This document shows, one piece after another, positions 41,944 through 54,943 of a DNA stretch of 64,000 nucleotides; the stretch's first letter is position 1; every line of letters starts with the position of its first letter. This DNA comes from Onthophagus taurus (Eukaryota; Arthropoda; Insecta; Coleoptera; Scarabaeidae): positions 2,046,001-2,110,000 of the forward strand of contig NC_091969.1 in NCBI RefSeq assembly GCF_036711975.1, read 5' to 3'. A program made the position numbers and the translations under genes. Under the pieces are notes generated by a model. It did not search any database. It was not told where the DNA came from and was given only the letters and a program-made list of their open reading frames with translations.

Positions 41944-44784
41944 GAGTGCGGGAAGTTACCCCCAATTTTTTGATTTTTAAATTTTTTATTGTTGTCCTAG
42001 ATTGTTCTAGAGATGTTCTACATTGTTCCAAAGCGGCAAATTGAAAAAATAAAACTCCACGAGAAAACCGAAAAAACAGGTTTTTTGACTAGCCCCCCAT
42101 TTTTGGAAAAGTGAAATTTTCTTTGTTGTTCTGGGTTGTTCTAGTTGTTCTAGTTATTGTTCTAGAAAATCAAAATTGTGGGATACAGCATTACGAAGTT
42201 ATAACTAAAAATAGGTTTGGCCGCTGAAATGTCTGGTTGATTGCTGTGACCATAGCTTTTCTATCAATTCCATATTACAAATATGTACCTATTATAGCTA
42301 ACGCAATCTGGAACAGCTATTATTTTCACTAGAACAACTCTCTAAAGGGCACTTTACTCTTTGAAAATTAAAGTTTTTCGAAGTTTTAATAAGAATTAAA
42401 AAACATAGAACAATCAGAAATAACTCAAACTTTGCCGATTCAAATTGTTCTAGATGTGTTTTGCGTTCAACACGAACATTAATTTTGCAAAATCACATAT
42501 TTTTTGTTGCTCTAAATTGTTCTTGTTGTACTAGGTACTTAAAATGTTTATTTAATCACTGCGGTTTTAGTTCTTTTGAAGTTTCATGTAATAATAGTTT
42601 TAAAATACTAAAAAAATATAGAATAATCTGACCATCATAATTATCTAAAAATCACAAGTTTCACCTTTCTCTTTAAACTTATAATAGTAAAACAAAAGAT
42701 GCGATTTAAAGTGTATTTATTTTGTATAAACTAATAAATTAATAAATAAACTAAACTAAGAAATAAAACAATAACTATTCGATCAGTATTACTATATTAG
42801 TACAATAATTTATTTTAAGGTAAACTATAACTAAATAAACTAAATTATGTAAATAAACTAATATCATGGAATAATACGGTTACATCACTTTGCTCAATTA
42901 TAAACATATATGCACATTTAAGCATTTATTTCAGTAGCTTTTTCAACTTGTACGGATTCTTTTCGTAAGTCTTTAAATAATTTCCAATTGGCATTGTTGG
43001 GCACAAATGCCAGGTAGTGTCCTACATCAGTCAAAGTTTGAGTACCTTCGTAACTGATGATACCTGCGGGGATATAGAATTTGTTGTGGAGTTACAAATT
43101 GCGTACGTAATCACTCAATTTTGTTTTATTGTTCTCTCCATTTGTTGTTTCTATAAACAGACCACATTTTTTTGCAATTGTTGCTTAGGGTTTGCATGTA
43201 GTTTTCTATTACTTGGTTTAGCTATGCATAGCCTAATATTGTTACGATGTCAATGTCGATTGGTAAAATTATGTTTTTATGGAAAGTAACGTTTAAACCA
43301 TTATTGCAGTTTTTAGTGCTACAATAACTAAATTCTTCTTTAAATCGTTGTGTGCAAAGAAACGTAATATTTGACACAACATTCACTATTATCAGGCCAG
43401 CAATATTCTGGTTTCCAAAATAATTTATGCCTGTTAATAGTTCAGCTCTTTTTTTATATGTTGCTTTACTAGAACCGGTTTTTAAAAATAATTTTAGGAA
43501 ACTAAAGCAATATGTGCAAACATTCTCAACATGATTTCTAAATGAATAGCTAGTATCATCAGCTACGAAGGTACTCACTCTTTGAGTGATGTAGGATACT
43601 ACACGGCATTTGTGCCCAACAATTAGTTATTATTTAATGATTTAAGAAAAAAATCCATACAGGTTGAAGAAGCAACAGAAATAAATGCACAAATGTGCAT
43701 ATATGTGTGTAAATGAGTTCCGTGATATTAGTCCATTTAGATGATTTAATTTATTTACTTATACTTTACTTTAGAATAATTTTTTGTACAGTTTTTGTGA
43801 AAGAATAGGTATTGTTTTGTTAGTTTATTTATTAATTTATTACTTAGTTTTACAAAATAAAATACACTTTAAATCGCATCTTATGTTTTATTATTATAAG
43901 TTTAAATAGAAAGGTGATTTTTAGAAAATTAGATGGTCAGATTATTCCATATTTTTTAATTTTTTAAAACTATTATTATATTAACGGTTGGGTTCACTGA
44001 TTCAACAAAACCTGTCCGATATCACAACAACTAATAAAATTTAAGGTTTTTCTAGTGAAAATAACAGCTGTTCTGAATTGTTTTAATTGTTGTAAGTAGT
44101 AATTTTTAATATGAAACTTTAAAAGAACTAAAACCGCAGTGATTAAATAAACATTTTAAGTACCTAGAACAACAAGAACAATTTAGAGTAACAAAAAATA
44201 TGTGATTTTGCAAAATTAATGTCCGTGTTAAACGCAAAACACATCTAGAACAATTTGAATCGGCAAAGTTTGAATTATTTTAGATTGCTCTATGTTTTTT
44301 AATTCTTATTGTGTAATATATAACCGCTGTCACAAGAATTACTGACTGAAACTTCCAAAAATTTTAATTTTCAAAGAGTAAAGTGCCCTTTAGAGAGTTG
44401 TTCTAGTGAAAATAATAGCTGTTCCAGATTGCGTTAGCTATAATAAGTATATATTTGTTATATGGAACTGATAATAGAAAAACTATGGTCACAGCAATCA
44501 ACTAGACATTTGGGCGGCCAAACCTATTTTTAATTATAACTTCGTAATGCTGTATCCCCTAATTTTGATTTTCTAGAACAATAGCTAGAACAACCCAGAA
44601 CAACAAAGAAAATTTGATTTTTCCAAAGATGGGGGGCTAGTAAAAAAACCCGTTTTTTCGGTTTTCTCGCGGAGTTTTTATTTTTTCGATTTGCCGATTT
44701 GGTACAATGTAGAACAACTCTAGAACAATCTACAACAATAAAATATTTAAAAATCAAAAAATAGGGGGCTAACTTCCCGCACTC
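41944..44784. mobile_element. 2.8-kb foldback element, block B copy 2
   Basis: Counterpart of 10091-12931 with the same 9-bp duplication ACAAGTTAG on both sides and the same unrecognised central frames (43222-43578 minus). No length change against copy 1. Confidence 0.75.
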
Positions 44785-45494
44785 ACAAGTTAGCATGTAT
44801 GGTTTAAATATATTTAATATAACACACATAACTTCATAATTACTAACATTCGCCATATTGAGTGCCAACATAATTCACTAAAAAAAAACATTAACAAATA
44901 ACTGTAAAAGATTCGATTTATGCCAACGAGAATTTCAAACAAAAGGGAAGCTTTGTGGTGCGAAATTTCAAAATCTACACCGCGTATGCAGGCTGTTTCT
45001 GTAAGTGTTTGGATATTTTTAATCACAAATACTACGTGACTAAAAGTTATGACGAATCATTTAAAAATTTCTGGTCTAAACCCATAAATGGCTAAGATAT
45101 ATATATGCCTTCGCAATTTTTAAACATTTTCTTAAATATTTTTGACATGGTTTGTCGTATTAAACTTATGTTCTCGTTGTCATTACATCACATTAATAAA
45201 TTACGTTAAGACTTACTACAACCAATGCACACCGATAAAAATCACGAACACTACTATCCGTGCTGAAAGTCAAGGCCTCTCACTTTAGACATCGATATCT
45301 TCGCAACCGCTTGATGAAAAAGATTGCGGTAAAGTTTGTTGTAATTACTAAACATTTCTACGTACCATTGAATGTGAATTTGAATTTTCGGCTCCGCGGT
45401 TTTCTTTTTATCGCGAAGTAAATGAAAAAAGTACCCGATTTTTGAGTGTGCCGCCAACTGTCCACTTTGCGATTTTTTCACTTGAAAATATATT

Positions 45495-45676
45495 AAACTA
45501 AGATTAGAACTAAAACTAGAACTAACACTAGAAACTTTCCGGTTTTGCCGTGCGTCTTTTAATAAAAGGTTTGACGTTTCGGATGCCATGTTGCAACCTT
45601 CTTCAGAAACTCGAAGTGACTTCGAACCAGTTTCTGAAGAAGGTTCACACCGGCCGTGAAAGCCTTCGTACTTATA
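45495..45676 (+). mobile_element. Palindromic retroposon, copy 2 in second block B
   Basis: Counterpart of 13679-13860 with the 12-bp duplication TGAAAATATATT intact on both sides. Confidence 0.75.
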
Positions 45677-47131
45677 TGAAAATATATTGTATTGGTGAAC
45701 GATTGAATATTGATGATATATATATCGATGAATTAAAAATTTAATTAAAAAAAAACAAAAAAAACAACTTAATAAATTATTTAATTATTAATACGAACTT
45801 AAATGTTATATCATTTGATGTTGTTAACTCGGACTGAATATCCTAAATCAAAATAAAATTTTCAAAATTCGAATTTTTAATGAACAACAAAAAAAATTAA
45901 TCAAAGACTTATCTTAATTACAAGTAAATTGTTTCTCCTTCAAACAATGGTTTCTATATACGCCTCCTCTATCAACTTAAATCCTCGGTGATTCCACACT
46001 CTCACGCTAGATGTCCAAATCCAAATCGATTGTTTTAATTTATTCTTCCTTTTTGTATTCTGATTATCGTCTCAGTTAGTGTTTTAAATGTTCACGAATT
46101 TTTAATAAACAATTTTATACACTTGATTAAATTAGATTTTTTTTTAATTGCTAGTTTTTTTTAATATTCAAACTCACATTAGGTTATTTCTTCTTCTTCT
46201 TCACTATGATCGGGGTTATGTTTTTTTTTTTAGTATATTTTCATTGTCGAACGCGTTCACAACAAAAGGGTGCGTCTTCTTCTACGATTCAACTTTGATT
46301 GTTATTGTTATTTTTTCAAGTGTCGGTACTTCAATTTTCTATCAAATGCGTAGCGACTATGCTACTGACAATCGTGGATTATTTCAAAAATAATATAAAT
46401 TTTGGTTATACAAAGTACGTTAAAAGATAATTTATGTAAAATTTCGGAACGACATGCAATGTCGATCAAAATAGTTCAAATATGTTTTCTTTTTTCCAGA
46501 AATAATGATTATCAGATATTATTATCGATTTGTTGGTTAATTTCTTCAATTTCAGGAACAATATGGTTTTAAATGTCTTTATCATTATCGGTGAATTTTT
46601 AAAATAAGATTTTGGAATGGATATGGAAATTTTATTACTTTCTAGAAATATTACGGCATAGATTATTATTGATTAAGTGAAAGATCGCATTAATAAGTCT
46701 TTGTAAGAAGTTTTATCGATAATTTCATGAGCAATATCGATTCTCAACTGACAGGTGAAAACGTAGTCATATTTTTTCATTAAAAATGAAATCAGATACT
46801 ATCAGATACTCGTATCAGCCTGAATTACTACAATATCAATAAAAAAATAAATAAAAAAGGAGAGATGTAACACCACGTTTCTAACTACAGTATAAATAAG
46901 AACATATTTCAATATGTTCTTTATAATTCAATATTATTTCATAACAAACATGACCACTATTTGGTGTAATTTATGTGAAAAATGATTCTGCTTTTGTAAG
47001 CCGTTGTGGAGTTAGTATTCATTATAAATAATATTTCCAACTCTAACAATGCCATAAACACGTATTGATTTTTAATGTTTTATTTCATTGACAAAATCGA
47101 AAAACATAATGAAAATAATAAACAAAATCAT

Positions 47132-47307
47132 TAAACTAACACTAGCACTATCACTAGAACTAACACTAGACCTACAACTAGAAACTTTCGGGTTAACACG
47201 TGCGTTTTTTGAAAAAAATGTTTGACGTTCGGATGCCACATGATAGTGCTAGTGTTAGTTCTAGTTTTAGTTTAATTAACACCGGCCGTGAATGCCTTCG
47301 TACTTAT
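47132..47307 (+). mobile_element. Palindromic retroposon, copy 3 in second block B
   Basis: Counterpart of 15313-15488 with equal length (176 bp), but the left arm differs: copy 1 starts TAAACTAAAACTAAAACTAA, this one TAAACTAACACTAGCACTAT, with an added GACCTACAACTAG block before GAAACTTTCGGG. GGGTTAACCC is changed to GGGTTAACAC. Confidence 0.75.
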
Positions 47308-47808
47308 AAATAAAATCATACTAACCAAAATAACGTAAACTAGATCTTTTACAAAAAACTAATAATTTTTAATAGATAAGTACGCTACATGTAAACTGTA
47401 AATAATTCAAAATGACAATTTTAAAATAAGGTTGTCAAAACTGACAGGTGACTATGTATTTTCTGTTTAATAGTGACATTGTCACAAAAATTAATGACGT
47501 TGTCGTTTAAAGAAAATGTTGGTTGTAAACGATGAATACTAAAAGTAAGTTTTTGTTATTTCGCGAAATAATAAAGCTTTTTTTTCAATATTTTTATAAT
47601 TTAGAAGGGCCCTTCTAACTGCAGAGAGAGGGATGGACGATGTTCTAACTTTAGAAACACAAATTTAGTATTTAACAAATTCTTATGTACGGTTCTTAAG
47701 GTTGATTATTAAGGTTTAGAAGTAGAACGGAATGAAATTGGTACAGGCTTTAAATTTGAAAATGTATTGCGCAAACTAGATAGGAGAGGTTCTGTGTCAA
47801 CAGAATGA

Positions 47809-49589
47809 TGTGAATTTATAGAAAATTCTCCAGGAAGACAAAGTGGTTGCCTAACTCAGCGGGAGAACAACGCCGATCTTCTTTTAAAGAGAATCAGAGT
47901 CCCAACAGGATTATTGGTGGTTCGTGATTCCACCTATCGACATTTCCTATGGCTGTTATGGCGGTTTTGAGAGTCCTGTGCTTGTAAAATTGTAAAAGGG
48001 TGTGATAGATTGTGGTATGCCGATTCTGGAAAGATATTCACGGAGAAGAGTGTTTGCTACTGAAGAAGATGAAATATCATTTATAGGATAAGCTTCAGGC
48101 CAAAGTGTGAAGCGGTCGATTACTGTGAGGACATAAGAACATCCTAAAGATACTAAAGGTCCTAATAAATCTATATGGATATGCTGAAATCGTCCTTTAG
48201 GAATGGATATTTTCTCAACAAGGGATTTGGTATGTTGATGGATCTTTGTTTTCTGCTACTGGAGACATCTCATTCTTGTCCAAAATTGTATGTCCTTTGA
48301 CATATGAGGCCAAATGAAGTGAGATTTAACACTGTGTAATGTAGAACGAAAACCTGAATAAGTTAAAGAATGAAATTTATTAAAAATTACTCTTCTATAT
48401 TTTTAAGGTATATATATTTTAGGGGATGTCAAAGTAATGTCGCACCAAAGTACTAAATTTTAGCCTGCAATTTTTGTTTCAGATAAAAATATAAGTTAGT
48501 TATAATTGCATTTGGAAGCTGATTGTTTGTTGATTAAATAAGGTAATTGTTGATCTTGGTCCTGAGCATTTTTAATCATCTGTAAGTTTGGGTATTGATC
48601 TTCAAGGCAATCGACATTGATTCGTGACAATGTGTCTGCCACAATGTTCGATTTACCTTGCTCCCATACCTATATTTGAAGCATTAGTAGTTAACGAAAG
48701 CGACGCATGAATAGATGGATGCGCAAGTGTTATCGTAAAAGTAAGAAGTTCTTGAGTGAATGATAGTTCATGTTTGTTTGAACATGAAGAGATTGATTTG
48801 TCTTTACTAGAATTTAGACCAGGTGTTAAATTATATAGTGGTGCTAATGAATGAACGAATGAATGTATGATAAAAGTTTATCATACCTAAGAATCTTTGT
48901 AGCTCTTTTAAAGAAACAGTGCTGTACAGTTATTTAAATGCAAGTTGAAGTCTTGTATGTGAGGAAGAGGGTAACGATCAAGAACAGTTAAAATTTAGAT
49001 GATGATAATCTCCACAGGGTCCCCAACCATTGGACTCTTTTTTAGGGACCATATGTTATGGAGAAGCTGTGGACGAAAATGATGAAAAATACCTAAAGAT
49101 ACGATAGTTTCAAATTTTTTTTTAGCAATATTAAATTTTTAATGATATGGTGATTTGTAGAATGCATCACTGGGGAAGAAAAATCTGGGGGAGAAATTAA
49201 TTTTGAGTAGCATTTTAAAAGTTGTTTAAATTTCGTTTCAATAGAAAATAGTTTTGGTGAAGTTGAATTAGTTCGTTGGATTAAACGTATTGAACATAGA
49301 TTGGTTTCCAAATCAATTAAAGGACGATTTTTAATATATAATAAGATACCGTATTTATGTAAAAAATCGGCACAGATAATTGTTTTTTTAACATCGGCTA
49401 TAATAAATATGAAAGGGTAATTTCTTCTAAGATTTAATGATCACGTTAATAATTTTTTGTCATTAGTATTTATCGAATTTCCCTTAGCAGCCGAAAGGAA
49501 TTTAGTAGAATCCTGTTCGTGTTGTAGATACAACGTGTGAGGAAGTACTGAAATATCTGCGAAGACAAAGATTGGCGAATAAATGAAGT
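47809..49589 (-). pseudogene. Decayed Ty3/Gypsy pol, block B copy 2
   Basis: Counterpart of 15990-17770 with a handful of single-base differences and the same broken frames (protease, RT, RNase H and integrase remnants in that order on the minus strand). Confidence 0.75.
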
Positions 49590-50440
49590 AGAACCTCTTG
49601 GTCGCTAAAGAGTTGTAGTAATTAAATAATTTTAACTGTTTTTAAAAATTAAAATGCAAAGGCAGACGTGTTGTCTGGTTGGTTGCTTATAATCGAATGA
49701 TATTTACATCGAAATCAACAAAAATGGTAACAAAGGTAATTTATGATAATAAGGTAATTTGATAAAAGTTATAATTTCTATGTGTACGCTACAGTCGCTC
49801 TATATAGAATGCAAAACACCGGAGAATCACGTATGTACGATTTGTGTAGTCAAATATTCTCGACACATAAAACTTAAGCAGCACAATATTGTACCGGTCT
49901 TATGGTCTCGACGCAGAAGTACGAGCGCGTTAATTATAAACAGTCGAAAGAAATGTTCTAGTTGAAAAGAAATAAGTCATCTAATTGTAAAAAAATACAA
50001 ATAATATAATTAAAAATAAACTACGTTTCTTCGTTAATAATGTAACGAAGTAACATTTTTTTTTTAATTCCGAAAAATTAATAACATCCGAATATACTTC
50101 CCACATTACCCCGACCTCCTACAGTTTCCGCCCGATTTAGAAAAATCCAAAAATTGATACCTTATCACCACCCACTTATGCAACTTTATTCGCATTTTCC
50201 TTAATTTCTTAATTTCCTTAATTAAACTTCAAATTTTCATATTAATTCATTTAAAACCGTTAAACCTTTTTCTGATAACGTTTCCTGACCGAATTTCAAA
50301 TAAACAAAAGCAATTAGTGGAAATCGCCAAACGACGTAATTACCGAAAGCACATGGTTTCTGAAAATTGTTATTTAAAATAATTAAATAACACCGCAACG
50401 AAGTAAAATACGAAGAAGTATCAGTAATCAGTAATCAGGG

Positions 50441-51744
50441 TGTTACTGTAAACAAGGCCGACCGTCCCGTGTGAGTTTCAGCAGCCAGCGAGCTACCGTT
50501 CAGCTACCGTACAGCGACTATTTTTTTTATGATGCGGAATTAGAAATCGTAGAACAATCAAACCGATTTCAAACAATTACTAGTATCATGAAATAACCGT
50601 TGAATGATTCTAAAGACGATCCGATTATGATTAACATGATTATTAACCAAAATCATCCCGCATCTTAATTAATTAATTTACTTCATTCCTGATGGTCATC
50701 CATGGAAAATACTACCCGTATAGGATTGCCCCGGACACCGCCCAACTGCTGAAGCTACTTTGTGTTGAAGTGCGCGTTCATTAATACTGATTAATCGAAG
50801 TTAACGTGAAACACGCGGTCGGGAAAACGTTTATGTAGGTAAGTGCCGTAAACGCTAACCGATTTTGTTAATTATATTTTTGTAAATTTCCACATAAACA
50901 AGGGCATCTTTTGAATTATGTTATAAATTTTTCCGATAATTATTTTTAATTAATTATCACTCCGCTATTCCTTAATAAATTTTATCCGCTCAAAAAAGGG
51001 ATTTAGTTAATTTTGTACCCCGCATCCGATAACGCCGTTAAAATTTTGCTATTGTCATTAATTAGCCCCGCACATTATAATTTAGTTTTGATAACTTGTT
51101 TCAATACGATCCCCACCTCGGAAAAATCCAGTTTTCACCCCGAACAAGTATAAGTAGCCGGTCAAAATTTCACATTCAACCAGTTTTCAACTGTCAGAAT
51201 CAGTCTTCAACTGTCTTGATCAGTCTTCGACCGTTCTGGATTAGTCTTCGACAGTCTTCAAGAGTCTTTAGCCGTCATCAACCGTCTTCAAGAAGTTCGC
51301 CAGACTTCACCGAAAAATCTCCGAGTTTTGGAAATAACCGAGTTTCATCGTAAGTTTCTTTTTGGTCTTGCAATTGTGGGACTTTGATTTTATTTTCCGC
51401 AATACTTTCCCCGACCTGGTGTTGCTGCGAGTTTTCCGCAGCACTTCATCCAGACCAATTATTCCCTTATGAATAATTATTTCAATCACGTCCGAAGTAC
51501 GAGTGCTACAATATTGCACTAGGCCAGACATTTACCGATTATATATTTAAATAAAGATTTTTTTTTACCTTCCTCCGTAAACTCCTATGTTGATTTTTTT
51601 TATTATTAATAAATTTTGATTTTATTTCTTAATTTATGAACCGCATGTTTTTATTTTTTTGACCCTTTCTCAAACACCCTGAATCTCCGACTGTAACCCC
51701 CAAAAGCTACTTGGAGGCGAAAGAGTTCCTTAACTCTGTAAACA
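50441..51744 (+). mobile_element. Retroelement LTR, block B copy 2
   Basis: Counterpart of 18622-20039, about 114 bp shorter because of minisatellite loss. The TATA, poly(A) signal and TGGCGCCCGAG following the end are kept (GTAGCGCCCGAG here, one base altered in the primer site). Confidence 0.6.
51405..51445 (+). repeat. Contracted LTR minisatellite
   Basis: One unit (CTTTCCCCGACCTGGTGTTG, CTGCGAGTTTTCCGCAGCA) remains of the three and a half units seen at 19586-19736. Confidence 0.85.
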
Positions 51745-51892
51745 TAAGGTAGCGCCCGAGACCGTTAACATCCCGAACATAAAAAATAGGGCACCAAGAC
51801 CCCTTTCCTAGGACCGAAGCAGGAAAGGACGTCGCAATAAGTAAAGAGTGTGACTGATTCACATAGATGTAATACTAAATAATATAATTCTC

Positions 51893-52016
51893 GTTGAACT
51901 AAAATTAGAACTAAAACTAGAACTAACACTAGAAACTTTCGCATTTTGCCGGGCGTCTTTTAAGAAAAACGATAATTTTAGTTCAATTAACACCGGCCGT
52001 GAAAGCCTTCGTACTT
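51893..52016 (+). mobile_element. Palindromic retroposon, copy 4 in second block B
   Basis: Counterpart of 20188-20311 with the duplication ATAATATAATTCTC on both sides; a few base changes in the arm (TTTCGCATTTTGCC). Confidence 0.75.
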
Positions 52017-52088
52017 ATAATATAATTCTCCCTTTAAAAAAGTGTAACGCAATTGCTCTAGTGGAGTATCAGACCACCCCAACTGTTG

Positions 52089-52265
52089 CTTTTCTCAAAA
52101 ATGGTTAAAAATAAAAAATGTCTGATTTATGAATGACAATAATGTAGTAGAAGAATATCTAAAACCAAATAATTGAAAAAAATTGGTTTAAAAGATATGA
52201 AGCAAAAACTGGTGTCTGGGTATCTAAACACCCCAGTATAGTACTTGAGTGTTAAATGTGACACC
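52089..52265. other. Start of unique segment D, no gene
   Basis: AT-rich sequence immediately after the block B junction. Nothing recognised. Confidence 0.3.
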
Positions 52266-52540
52266 ATCAGTGTTTAACTACGGTTCAGCATCGAGTTACT
52301 CAAATGCCGGACCGGTGCTTAGACATTTGAACGCGGCGACGGTTTGATCTTGCATCCAAACTTCTAACTTCGCTCGTTACGTTATCTTTGTCAAGAATTC
52401 GATCACGCTTTCTTCCGATTTTCTAGATAACACTGGCAAACCAGTTAACGAAATTTTAGACACAGTTTTTGGTGCTTCTGATTTACGTTATCTTAAACAA
52501 ACTTTAATTGAGTTAAGTAGAGAAATTTACGATTCCTGAC
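52266..52540 (+). pseudogene. Unrecognised decayed coding fragment
   Basis: The plus strand has a frame with one internal TGA: FNYGSASSYSNAGPVLRHLN, then after the stop FARYVIFVKNSITLSSDFLD, NTGKPVNEILDTVFGASDLR and YLKQTLIELSREIYDS with a stop at 52538-52540. The composition is protein-like (mixed polar and hydrophobic, GC above its surroundings), unlike the flanks. I do not recognise the family; given the transposon polymerase fragment 1.8 kb away, a large DNA transposon or viral-type element is possible but unproven. Confidence 0.35.
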
Positions 52541-54305
52541 AGTAATGTATTAATGCCGGTTCTGGCGCAGGAACAAGCGCATGGGCAGTTCCAACCCTGT
52601 GACGTCACACTCCAATGTATTCAGCATGAGCGACTTGTCGGATGAGTTGTTGGCTCGATAACTCGTGTAATACCATATACTGGATGTATCTGAATGATAA
52701 TATGATATACATATGATATGATATATATATATATGATAATATGATATACATATATATGATATACTTTGATATATGAACCATGGGCGACTTTGGCTTCCCT
52801 AAGGAGCTACACACCTCCAAAAATGGCTGAAAATTTTGGTTTAATTTTTTTTTCTCAAAAACCCTAAACGATAGGTAAACGAAATTTGGGGAATATGTTT
52901 AACTCATAATAGGGCACGTTTTGACCCTCTTTGTACTTTCAACCCACTCTTCTAAACTACTAAACGTAGCCACCCCCTTTATATTTTTACACTACCCGAT
53001 TAACTTACTACCCGATTTTCGATATTTTCTTTTGGTTTATTTTTATATTTACATTTATTTTTTTTGTTTACCATTTATTTTTTTAATAAATTTATTTCTT
53101 TGGTATATGATTTTGCCGATTTCTTGTTTTGTGTTATATGTTGGTGTCGTCGAACCTTTTCCTTTCCAACCCTCTTGGCAGTTAGAGCGATCTGCAACTG
53201 AAACTGCGTGGCGCCTTATAAATTCAGACCCACTCCATCTTCACTGGGAAGCCGAGGTGTTGCAGATCTGCGCACTTATTTTTAAGGGTTCGATTGTGTT
53301 GTCGTTTCTTTTTGTAGAGAAGTCGTCACACTATGGGTACTACTTTCAAAATATTTGGCAGCAATATGTTTTAGAAAATTCTCACACGATGGTGATATCA
53401 TATTTTCAATGATTTTTAATATGAATGAATTGTTTTACAAGCGATGTTATTTTTGCCCAAATAACGAAGTAGATGTTTATTACAAAAAAAGTTTAATTGT
53501 TTCTTTCGTGTCTACCGCTACTTGATATTTGGACAACAATAACATTGAGTGATAATTAACTTTAACTATAATGATAATTTATAGTTAAAGAAAACCATCT
53601 ACAATAATTGCATTTTAAAGCTGTATAAAATACGAGCGAAACACTTCAAACACTTTAAAATTTACGATTCGTGCAAGCGCTTTCGCGACATTGGGTCATG
53701 ACAAAGACAGACAAATACATCATTCCGTCTGCCTTTGATGCAAACGCTCTCCTCTCATTGCTTAAATATTGAGTCAGCGATATAGGAGATAGTATATACA
53801 AGGTACATGAATATATTTATCAACCTTGAGTATATATATATGTGTAACATCATCCATCGGAGAAATCCTGAAGAGTACGTCATACAAGGGTGAGTTGTTG
53901 GTTGCATAACTCGTGTAACGCCATCTAGCGGAGAAATTCGGTGGTGTAAAAATAGAAATAACAATTATATGATAACACATTTATCATTTAATTGTTAAGT
54001 AAAACATAAATATTCTAATATAACTACTGTTTACAAATTTATATCCATACAGAGAAACATCGGATTACATATCAGATTTCTTGAAAAAACAAATTTCTAG
54101 AAATAACAGGTGTTATTGCTACATAAAATGCGAATAAAGCGGTTTTTATTATTAAATCACCGAGGTTAAGTGAACTTTACTTAACTTACTTGCACCTCAC
54201 AATAAATTTAATTGTTTTAAGTTTTTTAACATTACATTTACTTAATATAGTTAATCTATATGAAATTAAACAATAATTATTTACTTAAAATTGTATTAAC
54301 ATTAC
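52541..54305. other. Gap: microsatellite and short repeats, no gene
   Basis: An AT microsatellite (ATGATATGATATATATATAT and variants) spans about 52690-52775. A degenerate motif GAGTTGTTGGTTGCATAACT plus CGTGTAACGCCAT occurs at about 53890-53935, with relatives at 52645-52675 and 53837-53870. The GC-richer stretch 53150-53270 has no conserved frame. Confidence 0.4.
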
Positions 54306-54635
54306 TTAACACGTTATGCTATAATGACCCCAAGCTAATGTATTAATTCCGTTATCACAAATATATCGCTTGGAGTCATTTCGTGAAAGAACCAATTTAT
54401 TTTGTAATACAGTAAATATTCTGCGGTTAAAACTTCTAAATAATGTTTGTTGTTTAAATAATACCAATTTCGAATTTAGACAATCTAAATAATTTTGAAA
54501 AGAGATGTGATGTTTAACAACGGCCTTCTTAACTCCTTTGAATTTTTTGGTAATCCGCCCATCAGCGACCCTTTTAGCCTTTGACCTCAAACCAACAAAT
54601 TCGACCATTACGTTTCCACAATTCTCATCTTTCAT
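54306..54635 (-). pseudogene. C-terminal fragment of a transposon-type family B DNA polymerase
   Basis: The 109-codon frame begins MKDENCGNVMVEFVGLRSKA and contains RITKKFKGVKKAVVKHHISF, then LVLSRNDSKRYICDNGINTL and AWGHYSI. This pattern (DE.....EFVGLR.K ... KGVKK.V....I.F.DY.....L...DDKRY....G..TLA.GH) is the C-terminus of protein-primed-type DNA polymerase B genes scattered in arthropod genomes as part of large DNA transposons. Only this end is present; the catalytic palm is not in the window. Identification is from memory of the pattern. Confidence 0.5.
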
Positions 54636-54656
54636 TTTAATTTAATTAATTTTAGT

Positions 54657-54851
54657 TTGTATTTTATTGTTTTGCTATTGTTTTGGTTTGATTTTAATAC
54701 ATTTAATTTATTATTTAAATTTAACTAGATTTCTTTTATTTTTATAAATTTCATTTAACTTTGCTCCCTAAATTGAAGCCGGCGTGACAAGTTCTGCTTG
54801 TCGCATACGCCTTTAGCACGCCCATACAACATAGTAGAGCCGCTCCTTACA
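54657..54851 (+). mobile_element. Possible short 5' LTR
   Basis: A TG...CA-bounded stretch (TGTATTTTATTG to CTCCTTACA) that ends 3 bp before a primer-binding site and 92 bp before a gag frame. A GC-rich hairpin-like GACAAGTTCTGCTTGTC lies near its end. No second copy of this sequence was found downstream, so the left edge is a guess. Confidence 0.35.
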
Positions 54852-54854
54852 AAT

Positions 54855-54871
54855 TGGTGTCAGAAGTGGGA
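54855..54871 (+). promoter_or_regulatory. Primer-binding site for tRNA-Leu
   Basis: TGGTGTCAGAAGTGGGA is complementary to the 3' end of insect tRNA-Leu (...TCCCACTTCTGACA plus CCA). It stands where a Gypsy-type primer site should be, between the putative LTR and gag. Confidence 0.75.
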
Positions 54872-54943
54872 CATTATAGTTTTTGTATAATTTTCGAACC
54901 TTTAATTTCGTACCAATCAGAATAATTACTAACCGTTATTATC

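Larger units (their letters stand above)
39844..52088. repeat. Segmental duplication block B, copy 2
   Basis: Second copy of 7991-20383. It starts at TGTTTATTTTATAGCC and ends at CCCAACTGTTG. It differs from copy 1 by a 37-bp deletion near 45194, a contraction of the LTR minisatellite, a reshuffled palindromic-retroposon arm (47132-47180) and scattered single bases. The gaps between its features hold the same non-coding sequence as described for copy 1. Confidence 0.95.

Noticed and set aside
52921..53412. 163-codon open frame in segment D
   Set aside because: Starts at TTG, the first half is a translated T-rich tract giving artificial hydrophobic residues, and no part resembles a known protein.
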